Assembly: GCA_021229015.1 (NCBI GenBank)
Contig: CM037790.1
Coordinates: 56,787,690 to 56,851,689 of the forward strand
Direction of reading: 5' to 3'
DNA length: 64,000 nt
From: Solen grandis
Lineage: Eukaryota; Mollusca; Bivalvia; Adapedonta; Solenidae
Shown in pieces: positions 22,676-32,650 of the stretch. The notes beneath the pieces were generated by a model. The model searched no databases. It was not told the DNA's origin and worked only from the letters and a program-made list of their open reading frames with translations. Both the position numbers and the translations under genes were made by a program. Each line of letters opens with the position of its first letter. Position 1 is the stretch's first letter.

Positions 22676-23210
22676 GTACAAAATAGGTATGACAAGGATG
22701 AACGCATTAAACGAGTTTTGCCAAAGGTTTAAAGCAGCTCATTCACAGATGACCCTTGGCTAAGAATTGAAATTTAACTATATGTGTTTATAACGTCTAT
22801 CAATACCCATTTACAGATGCATAGTCACCTAATATATCCATCCGTGATCGTAAAAATTGGGTGGTTTTCCCATATCAGGCTATACCGTCACAGAGTTTTT
22901 GACGGTATTAAAACTATAATAAGACTTATAAAGCCTTTATTTAGAATTTCTATTTTCATTTCATTATAAAACGTATGAAAAATGATGTTGTTGTTTTTTG
23001 TTTGTTTTTGTATGGGAACTATTTTTCTGTCTTATTACGCGATAGGAACAATTCTCAGATGTAGATATTTACAGATTCAGCCAGATATTGTACTTGTGTA
23101 TGTGATTGATTTGAGAGGGGTTACATTCCTTGTGTTGACTGCTCTTTGACAGAATGATTATTGCCTTGGTATCCCATCGTATAATTTAAACTGATGTCCT
23201 ATTGTAAATG

Positions 23211-23462
23211 GGGGCCTCCGTGGCCGAGAGGGTAAAGTCGTTGACTTTAACACTCACTCAGCCCCTCACCGCATGGGTTCGAATCCCAGCAGGGTCATTC
23301 GGATATTCATGTGAGGAAGCCTTCCAGCTGGCTTGCGGTAGGTAGGTGGTTCTACCGGGATGCCTCCGTGTACTCGGGGTCTTCCTCCACCTGTAATTAG
23401 CTGGACTCAACTATGTGATTGAAATACTATGCGCAGCAGCGGTTAATCCACAACAACAACAA
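23211..23462 (+). repeat. tRNA-derived SINE, second copy
   Basis: Same family as the copy 800 bp upstream: TGGCCGAGAGGG and GGTTCGAATCC boxes, the CCAGCTGGCTTGCGGTAGG central domain, and a (CAA)n tail at 23450-23462, which gives the orientation and 3' end. Confidence 0.8.
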
Positions 23463-24274
23463 TTTTCAAACTTTTTGGGGGATTCTTTTATATATACATA
23501 TACATGTATAGATTTTCCCATGACCACATGTTAAGAGGCAAAATTGTAAGAGCTGTCCACAATTGTGCTTTTTGTTAAAATCACTGGAAAATTTTGTTGT
23601 TGTTTTTTCTTGCATTTGTTTTAATCATATGCTTTATACTGAGATAAACATTAGACAACCATTATCATTTAGTGGTATGTATATATCCTGAAATATACAT
23701 TTGCAACTGAGTAAATTATGAACAGGAACGAGAAATAAGGAAAAAAAATTAATTTAAATTCCAAAACAATAAAAGTAATAGAATCTAAAGATACTCTAGA
23801 AAAAAAGAGAAAAACAACAAAAACAAACAAAAACACAAAGAAATTTTGAAGATTTTCTTCATACCTGTTTTTAAATCCAGAATTATCTATTTAAAACAAC
23901 TGTCCACCATTCAGAATGAAAATAAAAATTGCAGATTTCAGAAAAAGTAATGTTAACATACATATTATGGTCCGTTAAATATGACTAGGAATATTAGTTA
24001 AAATGATAGAACTACCTGTTCCACTAACTGTGATTGTAACAAAACAATATTGTTTAAAAATAACCATTACTGCCAAGAGTATTAAAATCCCAACAATATG
24101 ATACACATATCTACACTTCATGCAGATAATTGTACTAAGTTGTAGAAAACTGTAGAACAAGTTAACATTACGAACAACCATACTGCCATTACTGCTTGTA
24201 AACATACCAATCTTCTGAAAACTAAGGAAAAAGTGCACATTTAAACAAATCAGTGTATAACTCTCCCACATTAT

Positions 24275-25782
24275 AAAAACAAGAGGCCCATGATGGCCCT
24301 AAATCGCTCACCTGAGATAAATAGGTTGACCCAAGGAACATCTGTACCAATTTATTTTAAAATCTGGCCAGTAGTTTTGAAGAAGATGATTTTTAAAGTT
24401 TTCATATTTTTTTTTTTTTTGTTGCCATGGCAACCAGAGTTCTACATGGATCAAGTTTATTTTAGCAACTTTTGTGAAGGTTGACCCAAGGATCATCCCT
24501 GCCAAGTTTAATCAAATTCTGTCCCCTGGTTTCAGAGGAGATGTTGTTTAAAGGTTTCTCTATATACATATAAGGCAAATAAGCCCCGCCACTGGCGGCC
24601 ATGTTTTTTTACGGATCGGAATAATTTTAGCAACTTTGGTAGAGGTTGACCCAAGGAACATCTGTACCAATTTATTTTAAAATCTGGTCAGTAGTTTTGA
24701 AGAAGATGATTTTTAAAGATTTCATTTTTTTTTCTTTTTGTTGCCATGGCAAAAGAGTTCTACGTGGATCAAGTTTATTTTAGCAACTTTTGTGAAGGTT
24801 GACCCAAGGATCATCCCTGCCAAGTTTAAGCAAATAAGCCCCGCCCCTGGCGGCCATGTTTTTTTACGGATCGGAATAATTTTAGCAACTTTGGTAGAGG
24901 TTGACCCAAGGAACATCTGTACCAATTTATTTTAAAATCTGGCCAGTAGTTTTGAAGAAGATGATTTTTATTCTTTTTGTTGCCATGGCAAAGAGTTCTA
25001 CTGGATCAAGTTTATTTTAGCAACTTTTGTGAAGGTTGACCCAAGGATCATCCCTGCCAAGTTTAATCAAATTCTGTCAAGTGGTTTCAGAGGAGATGTT
25101 GTTTAAAGTTTTCCCTATACACATATATGGCAAATAAGCCCCGCCCTGGCGGCCATGTTTTTTTACGGATCGGAATAATTTTAGCAACTTTGGTAGAGGT
25201 TGACCCAAGGAACATCTGTACCAATTTATTTTAAAATCTGGCCAGTAGTTTTGAAGAAGATGATTTTTAAAGTTTTCATTTTTTTCTTCTTTTTGTTGCC
25301 ATGGCAACCAGAGTTCTACATGGATCAAGTTTATTTTAGCAACTTTTGTGAAGGTTGACCCAAGGATCATCCCTACCAAGTTTAATCAAATTCTGTCCAG
25401 TGGTTTAAATAAGCCCCGCCCCTGGCGGCCATGTTTTTTACGGATCGGAATAATTTTAGCAACTTTGGTAGAGGTTGACCCAAGGAACATCTGTACAAAT
25501 TTATTTTAAAATCTGGCCAGTAGTTTTGAAGAAGATAATTTTTAAAGTTTTCATTTTTTTTTCTTTTTGTTGCCATGGCAACCAGAGTTCTTCATGGATC
25601 AACTTTATTTTAGCAACTTTTGTAGAGCCTCACCCAAGGAACATTCCTGCCAAGTTTCATTAAATTATGTCCAGCGGTTTCAGAGGAGATGTTTAAAGCA
25701 AGTTGTTGACGACGGACGACGACGGACGCCGGGCGATCACAAAAGCTCACCTTGAGCACTTTGTGCTCAGGTGAGCTAAAAT
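24275..25782 (+). repeat. Dispersed repeat with about five internal 250-320 bp tandem units
   Basis: The block starts near ACAAGAGGCCCATG...CGCTCACCTGAG and ends near GCACTTTGTGCTCAGGTGAGC, so its ends are short inverted repeats. Inside, a unit containing TTGACCCAAGGAACATCTG recurs at about 24325, 24645, 24900, 25200 and 25475. Open frames within it are products of the repeat, not genes. Confidence 0.8.
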
Positions 25783-26149
25783 AGTCGCACATCTACAATT
25801 CAGGGTAATTATGTATGCCAAGTCTGAAAACAAATTGCAACACTACTGTAAGGCATTAATGACATTAAATACATTTTACAAAATCATAATTGTCTCAAAA
25901 TATGTTTCAAGTTTCAGTATATTTCCCTACAATGCAGAAATAGCTTGACTACAAACTTTTCACAGCAGGCTGACAAACTGCCTTGCCAACTACCCATTGG
26001 TTAATCCAATTGCACCCATCTTACTGTGTTTAGGATACAATAGCTAATCTTAGTTTAAGAAATAGAGCTCCACTATCTTTGCCAGGTTGAAACATTAAAT
26101 CTTGTGGAATCCATGGAATTCTTTTAATGCTCTAAGCAAATAGTTGGGG

Positions 26150-26651
26150 CATGTTTTTTACGATCGGAATTTTTCAGCAACTTTGGTAGAGTGACCAAGG
26201 AACATCTGTACCATTTATTTAATCTGAGTAGTTTGAAGAAGATGATTTAAATCTTTCTTTATTTCATTTTTTTGTGCATTGGAACCAGAGTTCTACAGAT
26301 CAGTTAATTTAGCAACTTTTGTGCTTGACCAAGGATTTGACCAGGTTAATCATTTCTCCTGGAAGATTTGTAAATTCTTAATACTAATAAGGAAATAACC
26401 AATGGGGATTTTTTGTTACTGGACGATAATTAGCAACTTGTAATGCCCAAGGAAATCGTACCAATATTAAATTGGTTCTAGTTTTGAAAAGAATGTTGTA
26501 AAGGTTCATTTTGTTTTTTTTGTTGACTGTGCAACTTCTACATGGATCAAGTTTATTTTAGCAACTTTTGTGAAGGTTGACCAAGGATCATCCCTGCCAA
26601 GTTTAATCAAATTTTATCAAGTGGTTTCAGAGGAGATGTTGTTAAAAGTTT
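26150..26651 (+). repeat. Degraded copy of the same repeat unit, running into the gap
   Basis: Words of the 24.3-25.8 kb unit reappear in order (TTTAGCAACTTT, GTACCA, GAAGAAGATGAT, CAAGGATCATCCCTGCCAAG) but with many small deletions in the first part; it becomes clean near the gap. This looks like poorly corrected sequence at a repeat-caused contig end. Confidence 0.6.
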
Positions 26652-26751
26652 NNNNNNNNNNNNNNNNNNNNNNNNNNNNNNNNNNNNNNNNNNNNNNNNN
26701 NNNNNNNNNNNNNNNNNNNNNNNNNNNNNNNNNNNNNNNNNNNNNNNNNNN
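26652..26751. other. 100-N assembly gap
   Basis: Exactly 100 N; conventional gap of unknown size. It lies directly upstream of the first visible phosphatase exon, so earlier exons may be hidden here. Confidence 0.99.
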
Positions 26752-26943
26752 ACATAAACATGAATAAGAAGAAAAGTTGGCTATACGTTGTTTATGTTAT
26801 GATATTTAAAGAGTTATATACGAAATAGCATTTACTTTGTTTATACTCGAATTATATTTTAATCTTAAACACAACGATGTCTTATATTAAACTGATTATT
26901 GGTGGAAACGTGTTGATAAATGTACTTAAAAACTAACAAACAG

Positions 26944-27122
26944 GCAAGATCATGGTACATGCGCACTTTTTCCAGAGCTACAGACAGAAGGACAGATACA
27001 TCATGGCTATGACCCCTCTACCCGAAACGGTCACTGATTTCCTTACACTGCTGATACAAGAAAAAGTGACCTGTGTTGTTTCATTGGATGATGAAGATTC
27101 TGAACATCTCCTAGAACATCAT
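26944..27122 (+). CDS. Receptor-type protein tyrosine phosphatase, exon (N-terminal part of a PTP domain)
   Basis: Bordered by CAG at 26941-26943 and GTAAGA at 27123. The encoded segment (FFQSYRQKDRYIMAMTPLPE, then TVTDFLTLLIQEKVTCVVSL) matches the region of classical PTP domains that contains the Q-Y/F-x-x-K-D...P...T...F.....V..VV pattern. The last codon is complete (phase 0) and joins in frame to the next exon. The divergence from catalytic domains, together with the motifs in the later exons, suggests the membrane-distal D2 pseudophosphatase domain of a receptor PTP. Upstream exons are not visible and could be in the gap or further left. Confidence 0.75.
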
Positions 27123-27904
27123 GTAAGATTTATTATATAAAAACACAACAAAAGTAATATGAACAGAATAGACTATACATTTTATATATAAACCGCATTG
27201 CTTTTGCGCTCTTTTGTTTGAGCCCGTATATTGTTAAGTATAACATATTCAGGCACAAGGGAAACATTTTTATATGAATGCAATACCTGAAATATATTAT
27301 CAGACATGAGTTGCAAACGGGAATATTTATCTTGAAGATAACGTTTTGTATATAGGTCAGTTTTGTTTAAGGTACACGCAATCTATTTAGATTCCTTCCT
27401 TTTAATATGTAATGTATATTAAATTGATATTGTATAGATGAGTTCACCCCATATTAGGCGTGGGAAATTCTTATAGGACGTACGCTTCCCGAATGAAACT
27501 TATATAAAAAAGTCTAAATATGTCACCAGCTTTGTTTTAAAAAGCGGTATTTTAAAGGAAATTTAAACGAATAAATATTTTTGAGTTTTGCTTAGAGGTG
27601 GATTTGCCTTTAATTGACACATGAATAAAATGACAACATGTGTGACTTTTCAAGTAAGATAAAATACTGTGTCCTTCAGGGATATACTTTTATCATTTTC
27701 ACTACCAAGTGATACTACCAAAATGTATTTGTTTTGAATTTCGTTTTCAATATATATATATAATGATTTGATAAAACAAATATTAAACCTATCACATGTC
27801 TGATTGAATAATTTGCACAGACAAAAAGAAAAATAAATAAATAATAAAAATAAAAACTAGTTTAACAATTAACACGTAATGAAGTATTTTCTGTTTATTT
27901 CAAG

Positions 27905-28033
27905 GTTAAAGGTACATACCTTCCCACAGACAATCAGACGCTTGAGATAGGAGCATTTGTAGTCAAGAGCTACCGAGTTACAAACAACAGTTGCTACGAG
28001 CAGAGATCACTGCAAGTCACTATGGACACAGTG
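27905..28033 (+). CDS. Receptor-type protein tyrosine phosphatase, exon 2 of 5 visible
   Basis: Acceptor TTTCAAG at 27898-27904 and donor GTAAGT at 28034. Exactly 43 codons (VKGTYLPTDNQTLEIGAF, then KSYRVTNNSCYEQRSLQV), the beta-sheet part between the pTyr loop region and the WPD loop of PTP domains. It continues the frame of the preceding exon and ends in phase 0. The following intron is the one interrupted by the second Polinton. Confidence 0.75.
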
Positions 28034-28407
28034 GTAAGTTACAATAAGGTTGTTTTATGTTATTTTTCTTGTTTGTAATACATGTATAATTATTTTACCA
28101 GAGATCACGTATTACAATGTTAATGGCTGAGATGCTATCGAACCATATTTGAGCTTTAATTTGATACAAATGTACAGGAACATCATTTTTCTGAATCCTG
28201 TACATGCTTAATATTACACCGTTTATACCATTATCGCCAAATAAAGGGAGGTTATCCAGGTTTGTTCCTCTCAACTCATGTTTGAGTAAAAACGCATTAA
28301 ATGCGATTTTTCTTAATGATCAGTGTTTATTATACATACAATATTTGAATAGCAGTTGTTTTCCTTAGCAATTTAAATATATGAGTATGATGAATGTAAT
28401 ATTTACT

Positions 28408-28412
28408 AATCG
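28408..28412. other. Target-site duplication AATCG (left)
   Basis: AATCG here is repeated at 43560-43564 directly outside the right end. Because the end sequence also fits, the direct repeat can be stretched to TACTAATCG, which leaves a 5- or 6-bp duplication possible; Polintons usually make 6 bp. Confidence 0.8.
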
Positions 28413-28563
28413 AGTAGTATACACAATGATAGTTCTGGTGCAGAAAAGCCAGATAAGCCTCAGTTCAAACCCTCAAGCCCCCCAACCCCAGCAGCAGGGG
28501 GAACGCACCCCAGTCAGGGGGTTATCCAAAGCCATTTAGGCCTGTAAGGCCTCGTCAGCTGAA
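28413..28563 (+). repeat. Left terminal inverted repeat of Polinton 2 (151 bp)
   Basis: Starts AGTAGTATACACAATGATAG and ends at CAGCTGAA. The reverse complement of 43409-43559 matches it except at two positions. Confidence 0.95.
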
Positions 28564-29115
28564 GGCCCGGGCTCAAGGGGGGCAAAAAAGTGGGCAGATA
28601 GAGAGCTAGGCGCGCAAAAGCTTTGGAAGAGTACCAGTGAACAAAAACAGCTTATACGATGATAGGAGCGGCCCAGGCCGTACAAGAAACGGCCCAGGAC
28701 GGAGAGAAATTGTGTGTATCGTACTGCAGGAAGGTCCTGCAGTAGGTGGTGGTCTGAATCTCTAATACAAACGCAGCTCAGGAGGAATTCACCGGCCCGG
28801 GCTTAGGGGCGGCCCACAACCCTCGCCGGCCCGGGCTCAAGGGGGGCAAAAAAGTGGGCAGGTAGAGACTTCTGCTATTAGTCTGAGGTAGAGACCTGGG
28901 TTTTCTCTCGGAGACATTCCTCGTTAAGCCTCCGAAGACCGGCATCGACCTTATTCTGCCGATGCATTATAAAGGTTACCATAATAAATGTGGCGACAGG
29001 GATAGATAGCTGGATCAGATTGATGATTGTCGGGGGACACATACTCGCTGATTATTCTCCGTATATAGGTGGTGGGTCTGAGTCTCTAACACAAACGCAG
29101 CTCAGGAGGAATTCA
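28564..29115. repeat. Subterminal non-coding region with two interleaved direct repeats
   Basis: Repeat A (GGCCCGGGCTCAAGGGGGGC...) occurs at 28564-28603 and 28828-28867. Repeat B (GGTGGT.TCTGA.TCTCTAA...) occurs at 28743-28791 and 29066-29115. The second B copy encodes the last codons and stop of the adjacent gene, so the first is probably a duplicated gene end. No gene is seen between them. Confidence 0.75.
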
Positions 29116-29725
29116 ACTTTTTGGCGATTTCTGCGAGCGCTTCTTTGCGGCCTTCGTCTAGGAGTTTTTTTCGAAGCTCGTCCATGTTTACCGGAGATGG
29201 CGCCTGTTTGGCATAGACCTCCCGTTTCAGGTCTTCAAACTTCTGGAGCTCATCTAGAACAAGCCTGTACTCGATGTCAGAAATGTTACCGTCTGTCAGG
29301 GATTTGCTAACGATGTCGGAGATCGTATTCAGCTTTACACGGGCAATCGTCTCAATGCGTCGATGCTTGAGGTACTTGCGGGAAAGGCGCCGCCCAGCCA
29401 CCTTGCCAATAACACAGAGACCCGCACAACCGAGAGACCCCAGTTCGAGCCCTACAGCGACCGGAATGGCCACGACTGTCGAGAAGAAGTAGACGCCACC
29501 GATTCCAAGTCCCGCCCCAGCGGCCGCCAAAGCAGCGTCAGTGCCATCTACGGCGTTCAACGCCCTTCTATATTTCTTGCATAGGCCAGACCTTTTTTCG
29601 GCCTCGCGCGTTAAATCGGCCTGAATGCGCGTTATTTGTTGAAGACGGTAAGCGTGGCCATCGCCGTCAGTTGGCAGGGAGGGATACAGAGGCTGTGCCG
29701 TAGGTTGTTGTAGTTCATCCTTCAT
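29102..29725 (-). CDS. Polinton membrane protein of unknown function (207 aa)
   Basis: The ATG at 29725 opens 207 codons. Residues about 64-112 form a Gly/Ala-rich hydrophobic hairpin (AALAAAGAGLGIGG ... VAIPVAVGLELG), likely two membrane spans. The second half is charged and helical (ISDIVSKSLTDGNISDIEYR, then LVLDELQKFEDLKREV). I recognise this layout from other Polintons of this lineage in cnidarian and mollusc genomes, but no function is known to me. The N-terminus has LYPSLP, similar to a Pro/Tyr motif in an alternative frame at 9.05 kb. The final codons and stop lie inside subterminal repeat B. It is the last gene of a leftward block with the fibre-like and minor capsid genes (29740, 30516), suggesting a virion membrane role. 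Confidence 0.7.
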   Translation of the reverse strand: MKDELQQPTAQPLYPSLPTDGDGHAYRLQQITRIQADLTREAEKRSGLCKKYRRALNAVDGTDAALAAAGAGLGIGGVYFFSTVVAIPVAVGLELGSLGCAGLCVIGKVAGRRLSRKYLKHRRIETIARVKLNTISDIVSKSLTDGNISDIEYRLVLDELQKFEDLKREVYAKQAPSPVNMDELRKKLLDEGRKEALAEIAKKLNSS

Positions 29726-29739
29726 ATTCGTATATGTTG

Positions 29740-30519
29740 TTACCTCTCCAGTTCAATTAGGACTGCGACCACACCGGAAGCGTGGGACCTACTCGTGTCA
29801 CGCGTCTGAAAGTTGATAATATCACCTTTCTCAACTTGCAGAGGCTGTAGGAAGGTCTTGGAAGCGACATAAGAGTACTGGACCTTAGTGATATCATAGC
29901 CTTGTTGAAATTGTCCATTTAAGGTGACACCTACAGACACTTGATCCTCCGACTGTCCATCACGCTCGGCCGCGGACAGAGACATTGAAATGATCTTGCC
30001 TTTTTTCATCATGACGTAGCCCACTTTGCTCTGAGGCAGACCATCCGAGTTGGAGCCGAACGACCATTCGAACTGTCCACCAACCAAAGGTCCGCGCTCC
30101 TCGGCCACTAGAGTTATTACGGTGTAGGGAATTGGGATTAGACCGAGCCTTGCATCGACGTACGCTCTGTTTACGGCATCTTTAGAGTGCTGAGGAAACT
30201 GTACATTTATGATCCGGTGACCTCCAAGGTCAAGGTCGTCTTCCATGGGCGTTTCGCCATTTTTCCTCACGACTTCGCCCTTAAAATGGTCCCACGCCGC
30301 CTGGACTATTTTCGCAGAAACGCCGTCAGTAGCCCCTGCGACGTCACCGACGTTCATAAGCCGACCTCCTTCTAAGTCTACATTTCCATCATCCGTCTTT
30401 TTAAGATACTGCGATAGATCAGGAGGTGCGGACCGTCGCGAAGCGACTGCATCGACGTAAGCCCGAGTGGCGTAATTGCCCTTAGAGGATTTATACCCCC
30501 GCCCGCCAAAGATACTCAT
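29740..30519 (-). CDS. Fibre-like virion protein (259 aa)
   Basis: Residues about 34-60 and 92-126 have the pattern of phage and adenovirus-like fibre repeats: LEGGRLMNVGDV and LGGHRIINVQFPQHSKDAVN, with AYVD following each type of repeat. The C-terminal half (about residues 130-259) is beta-rich with alternating hydrophobics and would suit a trimeric head domain. Its start overlaps the stop of the minor capsid gene by 4 nt (30516-30519), so the two are probably made from one transcript. Fibre proteins attach at pentons, which fits the adjacency. The repeat pattern is seen; the assignment as a host-attachment fibre is inferred. Confidence 0.65.
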   Translation of the reverse strand: MSIFGGRGYKSSKGNYATRAYVDAVASRRSAPPDLSQYLKKTDDGNVDLEGGRLMNVGDVAGATDGVSAKIVQAAWDHFKGEVVRKNGETPMEDDLDLGGHRIINVQFPQHSKDAVNRAYVDARLGLIPIPYTVITLVAEERGPLVGGQFEWSFGSNSDGLPQSKVGYVMMKKGKIISMSLSAAERDGQSEDQVSVGVTLNGQFQQGYDITKVQYSYVASKTFLQPLQVEKGDIINFQTRDTSRSHASGVVAVLIELER

Positions 30520-31175
30520 TTCACCTCAAGGTCGACAGTCACTGGCAAGCCGTGGTTGTTTATAATGTTACCACGCTCGTCTCTAACTGAGAGAGAAAGC
30601 TCTGAGATGGTACCCTGTCTCAGAAGTTTGAACTCGGGATTGGGGAATACTGACGTTTTGATCTCCCCGTATGCCCAGTCTCCAACGGCGACAGCGGCGA
30701 GCAGACTACTGGGGGCGCTGTTCAGGGCGTTCTCGGTAGTGTTTAGCTGCTCCAGATGAATGAACAACAATCTGTTCGGACTGAAATTTACCGGACGCAG
30801 CCCACGCACACCCGTGTGTGGGCTGATCGGCATTTGGGTCTGGTCGAAGCCAAGAAGCTGCAGCAACCCCTCCGTGAAATGTACGCCCCTTCCATTAGGT
30901 TGGATAGCGAGGAGTCCGGTTGTCTCGTTCGGCGCTAGGATTAGGTCCTCGAACAAGGAGTTGAGATACGAACGTAGCTGCTGAAGAGTCCAAAGTCCGG
31001 GAGGAATTATCTTTCTCACCCCTTTGGACGTGACTGCCTCGTTTTTTGGGACATTGAACCAGCCAATCGTGTATGTGATGGACCGCAGCCCGACTCTGAG
31101 ACATCCGTCTCTATTGTCGATTGGCTTTTGGAGGTAGGTTGGGCCTGTAGTTATATCAGTAATCGTCTGAAACAT
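30516..31175 (-). CDS. Minor capsid (penton) protein, single jelly roll (219 aa)
   Basis: Starts MFQTITDITTG and contains the diagnostic Polinton penton region: NRLLFIHLEQLNTTENAL, then a beta-rich end with LRQGTISELSLSVRDERGN. These penton-type proteins sit at the five-fold vertices of double-jelly-roll capsids. A length of about 220 aa is usual for this lineage. It heads a leftward operon-like block (penton, fibre-like, membrane protein) and is divergent from the gene at 31315. No lesion is seen. Confidence 0.8.
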   Translation of the reverse strand: MFQTITDITTGPTYLQKPIDNRDGCLRVGLRSITYTIGWFNVPKNEAVTSKGVRKIIPPGLWTLQQLRSYLNSLFEDLILAPNETTGLLAIQPNGRGVHFTEGLLQLLGFDQTQMPISPHTGVRGLRPVNFSPNRLLFIHLEQLNTTENALNSAPSSLLAAVAVGDWAYGEIKTSVFPNPEFKLLRQGTISELSLSVRDERGNIINNHGLPVTVDLEVK

Positions 31176-31314
31176 CTTGCAATATTCCGATGGAGGTATT
31201 TACGTTCAATAGCGGCGCGAAGTATAAGGCAGGGGGTATCAGCGGAGCCTAACCGCCAACAACTTGTCCGCGATACAGATCGTAGCCGCCCCCGGCAAGG
31301 TCTTCTCTGCGAAA

Positions 31315-32647
31315 ATGCCCGACATCTGGCGCCAGTACCGTCTACCCAGGGTCAAAACAGATGCCACAGTTCAAGCTTGGACTAAAAGCCCGATGCAGTT
31401 CTGGCAGAACCAGGTCAACTTTGCAGTCTGGTGCGCAACTTCCGGTTCGGGAGTTTCATTTAATGACCACATGAATGGGCCGGCGGGGCACAAGAATCTG
31501 CTCATTCAATCTGTATACCTCTTTCACGTCTACTACACCATAAGACGCATTCTGGCGGAAATGAAATGCGCCCTCCCACAGGACGCGTCCTGGGACCCCC
31601 TAAACAATACATACGACCGGAGAGCGTATGAACGGCTTTGCCAGGAATTCGGGGTCGATCCCCAGACAGACTGGCGTCAGAAAGAGTATCCGAACAGCCG
31701 CGGCCTGCCTGGGGGACGTTCACACCAGGGGGCACGTTGCGTGGACCCAGACAGACTTCCGGCACGACAATCAGGCAAAACACATCGCCAGGCAGAACGC
31801 CGGAAGCCTAGACCCCGAACACATGACATTCGGCTCGGAGGTCTCTGGAGGCCGTCATTGTGGAGTTTCATCGTGCGACTGGCTACCGCCTAAAAAGGCC
31901 CACATCGAGTTCATCGAGCAAGATCCCGGCGTTGACGGCTCTTGGAGCACGTTCGTGCTTGACAACTCGAAAGGCTTCACCCAAGCCGGCATGGAGCGAA
32001 TCAACGACTCAATCCGGACATATGTGTGGGCTCTGCTCGGTGCCCAGGCACAAACCAAGTCCAGGATAATCGACAAGACATCGGGCGGCTTCGAGGCTCA
32101 AAAGCAGTTCCTAGCCCTAGTGGAGGATGCGATCAACTCTCCGGTTGACATCCAGGCCTCTATCACCCGTTACCAAGGCGTTCTGCAGTACGCCGGGAGT
32201 GAGCTTAACATGGTCTTTGGGACAGGACTGTACATGGCTCCAAGCGACATGCTTCTTAATATAAATCCAGGCATCGCGGGCTACAACAACAAAATTCTGA
32301 GGGCTCCGGCCGGCCTCTTCATCGGCACGGTTCAAAGCAACTCTGCTCCAGTTCAGGGGCATGGCAGCTTCGATGATGGTAAAATCGCGGGCAACAAAAT
32401 TCAGAAGGACCTCCCCATAGGCACGGTTCAAAGCAACTCTGCTCCAGTTCAGGGGCTGCAGCATGGCAGCTTCGATGATGGTAAAATCGCGGGGCCTCCG
32501 CGGGCGGACCCACCGACTCATAAGGGAGTATCAACGTTGCCCGCTGCAAACGCAGCAGCTGCGCGGGCACACTCCGACGAGAAAAGGGCTCTGGTTGTGG
32601 GCGGAATTGCGGTCGGGCTAGTGACCCTTTGGCTAGCGCTTCGCTAG
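31315..32647 (+). pseudogene. Conserved Polinton protein (about 444 aa) with C-terminal membrane span, one frameshift
   Basis: I take the ATG at 31315 (MPDIWRQYRLPRVK) because upstream codons in that frame lack an ATG. The first frame is open through TDWRQKEYPN; at about 31690-31720, in a GGCCTGCCTGGGGGA stretch, the protein-like sequence moves to another frame, which stays open to the TAG at 32645-32647. The second part has IRTYVWALLGAQAQT and PSDMLLNINPGIAGYN, conserved in Polintons of cnidarians and molluscs, then a duplicated segment (about 32285-32494) and a C-terminal transmembrane helix (GGIAVGLVTLWLALR). Function unknown; a virion or membrane role is inferred from the anchor. The shift may be a mutation, a sequence error or programmed. 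Confidence 0.65.
32285..32494 (+). repeat. In-frame tandem duplication, period 96 bp
   Basis: Two near-identical copies encode IGTVQSNSAPVQG and GSFDDGKIAG. The second differs mainly by six inserted bases. The reading frame is kept across both copies. Confidence 0.85.
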
Positions 32648-32650
32648 CCA
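32630..32650. terminator. Perfect 9-bp hairpin carrying both stop codons of a convergent gene pair
   Basis: TGGCTAGCG at 32630-32638 and its reverse complement at 32642-32650 enclose three bases. The plus gene stops at 32645-32647 and the minus gene at 32633-32635, one TAG in each arm. It may act as a bidirectional 3'-end signal. Confidence 0.6.

Noticed and set aside
24290..25790. Several 60-100 codon frames on both strands.
   Set aside because: They are translations of the tandem repeat units and recur with the period of the repeat.
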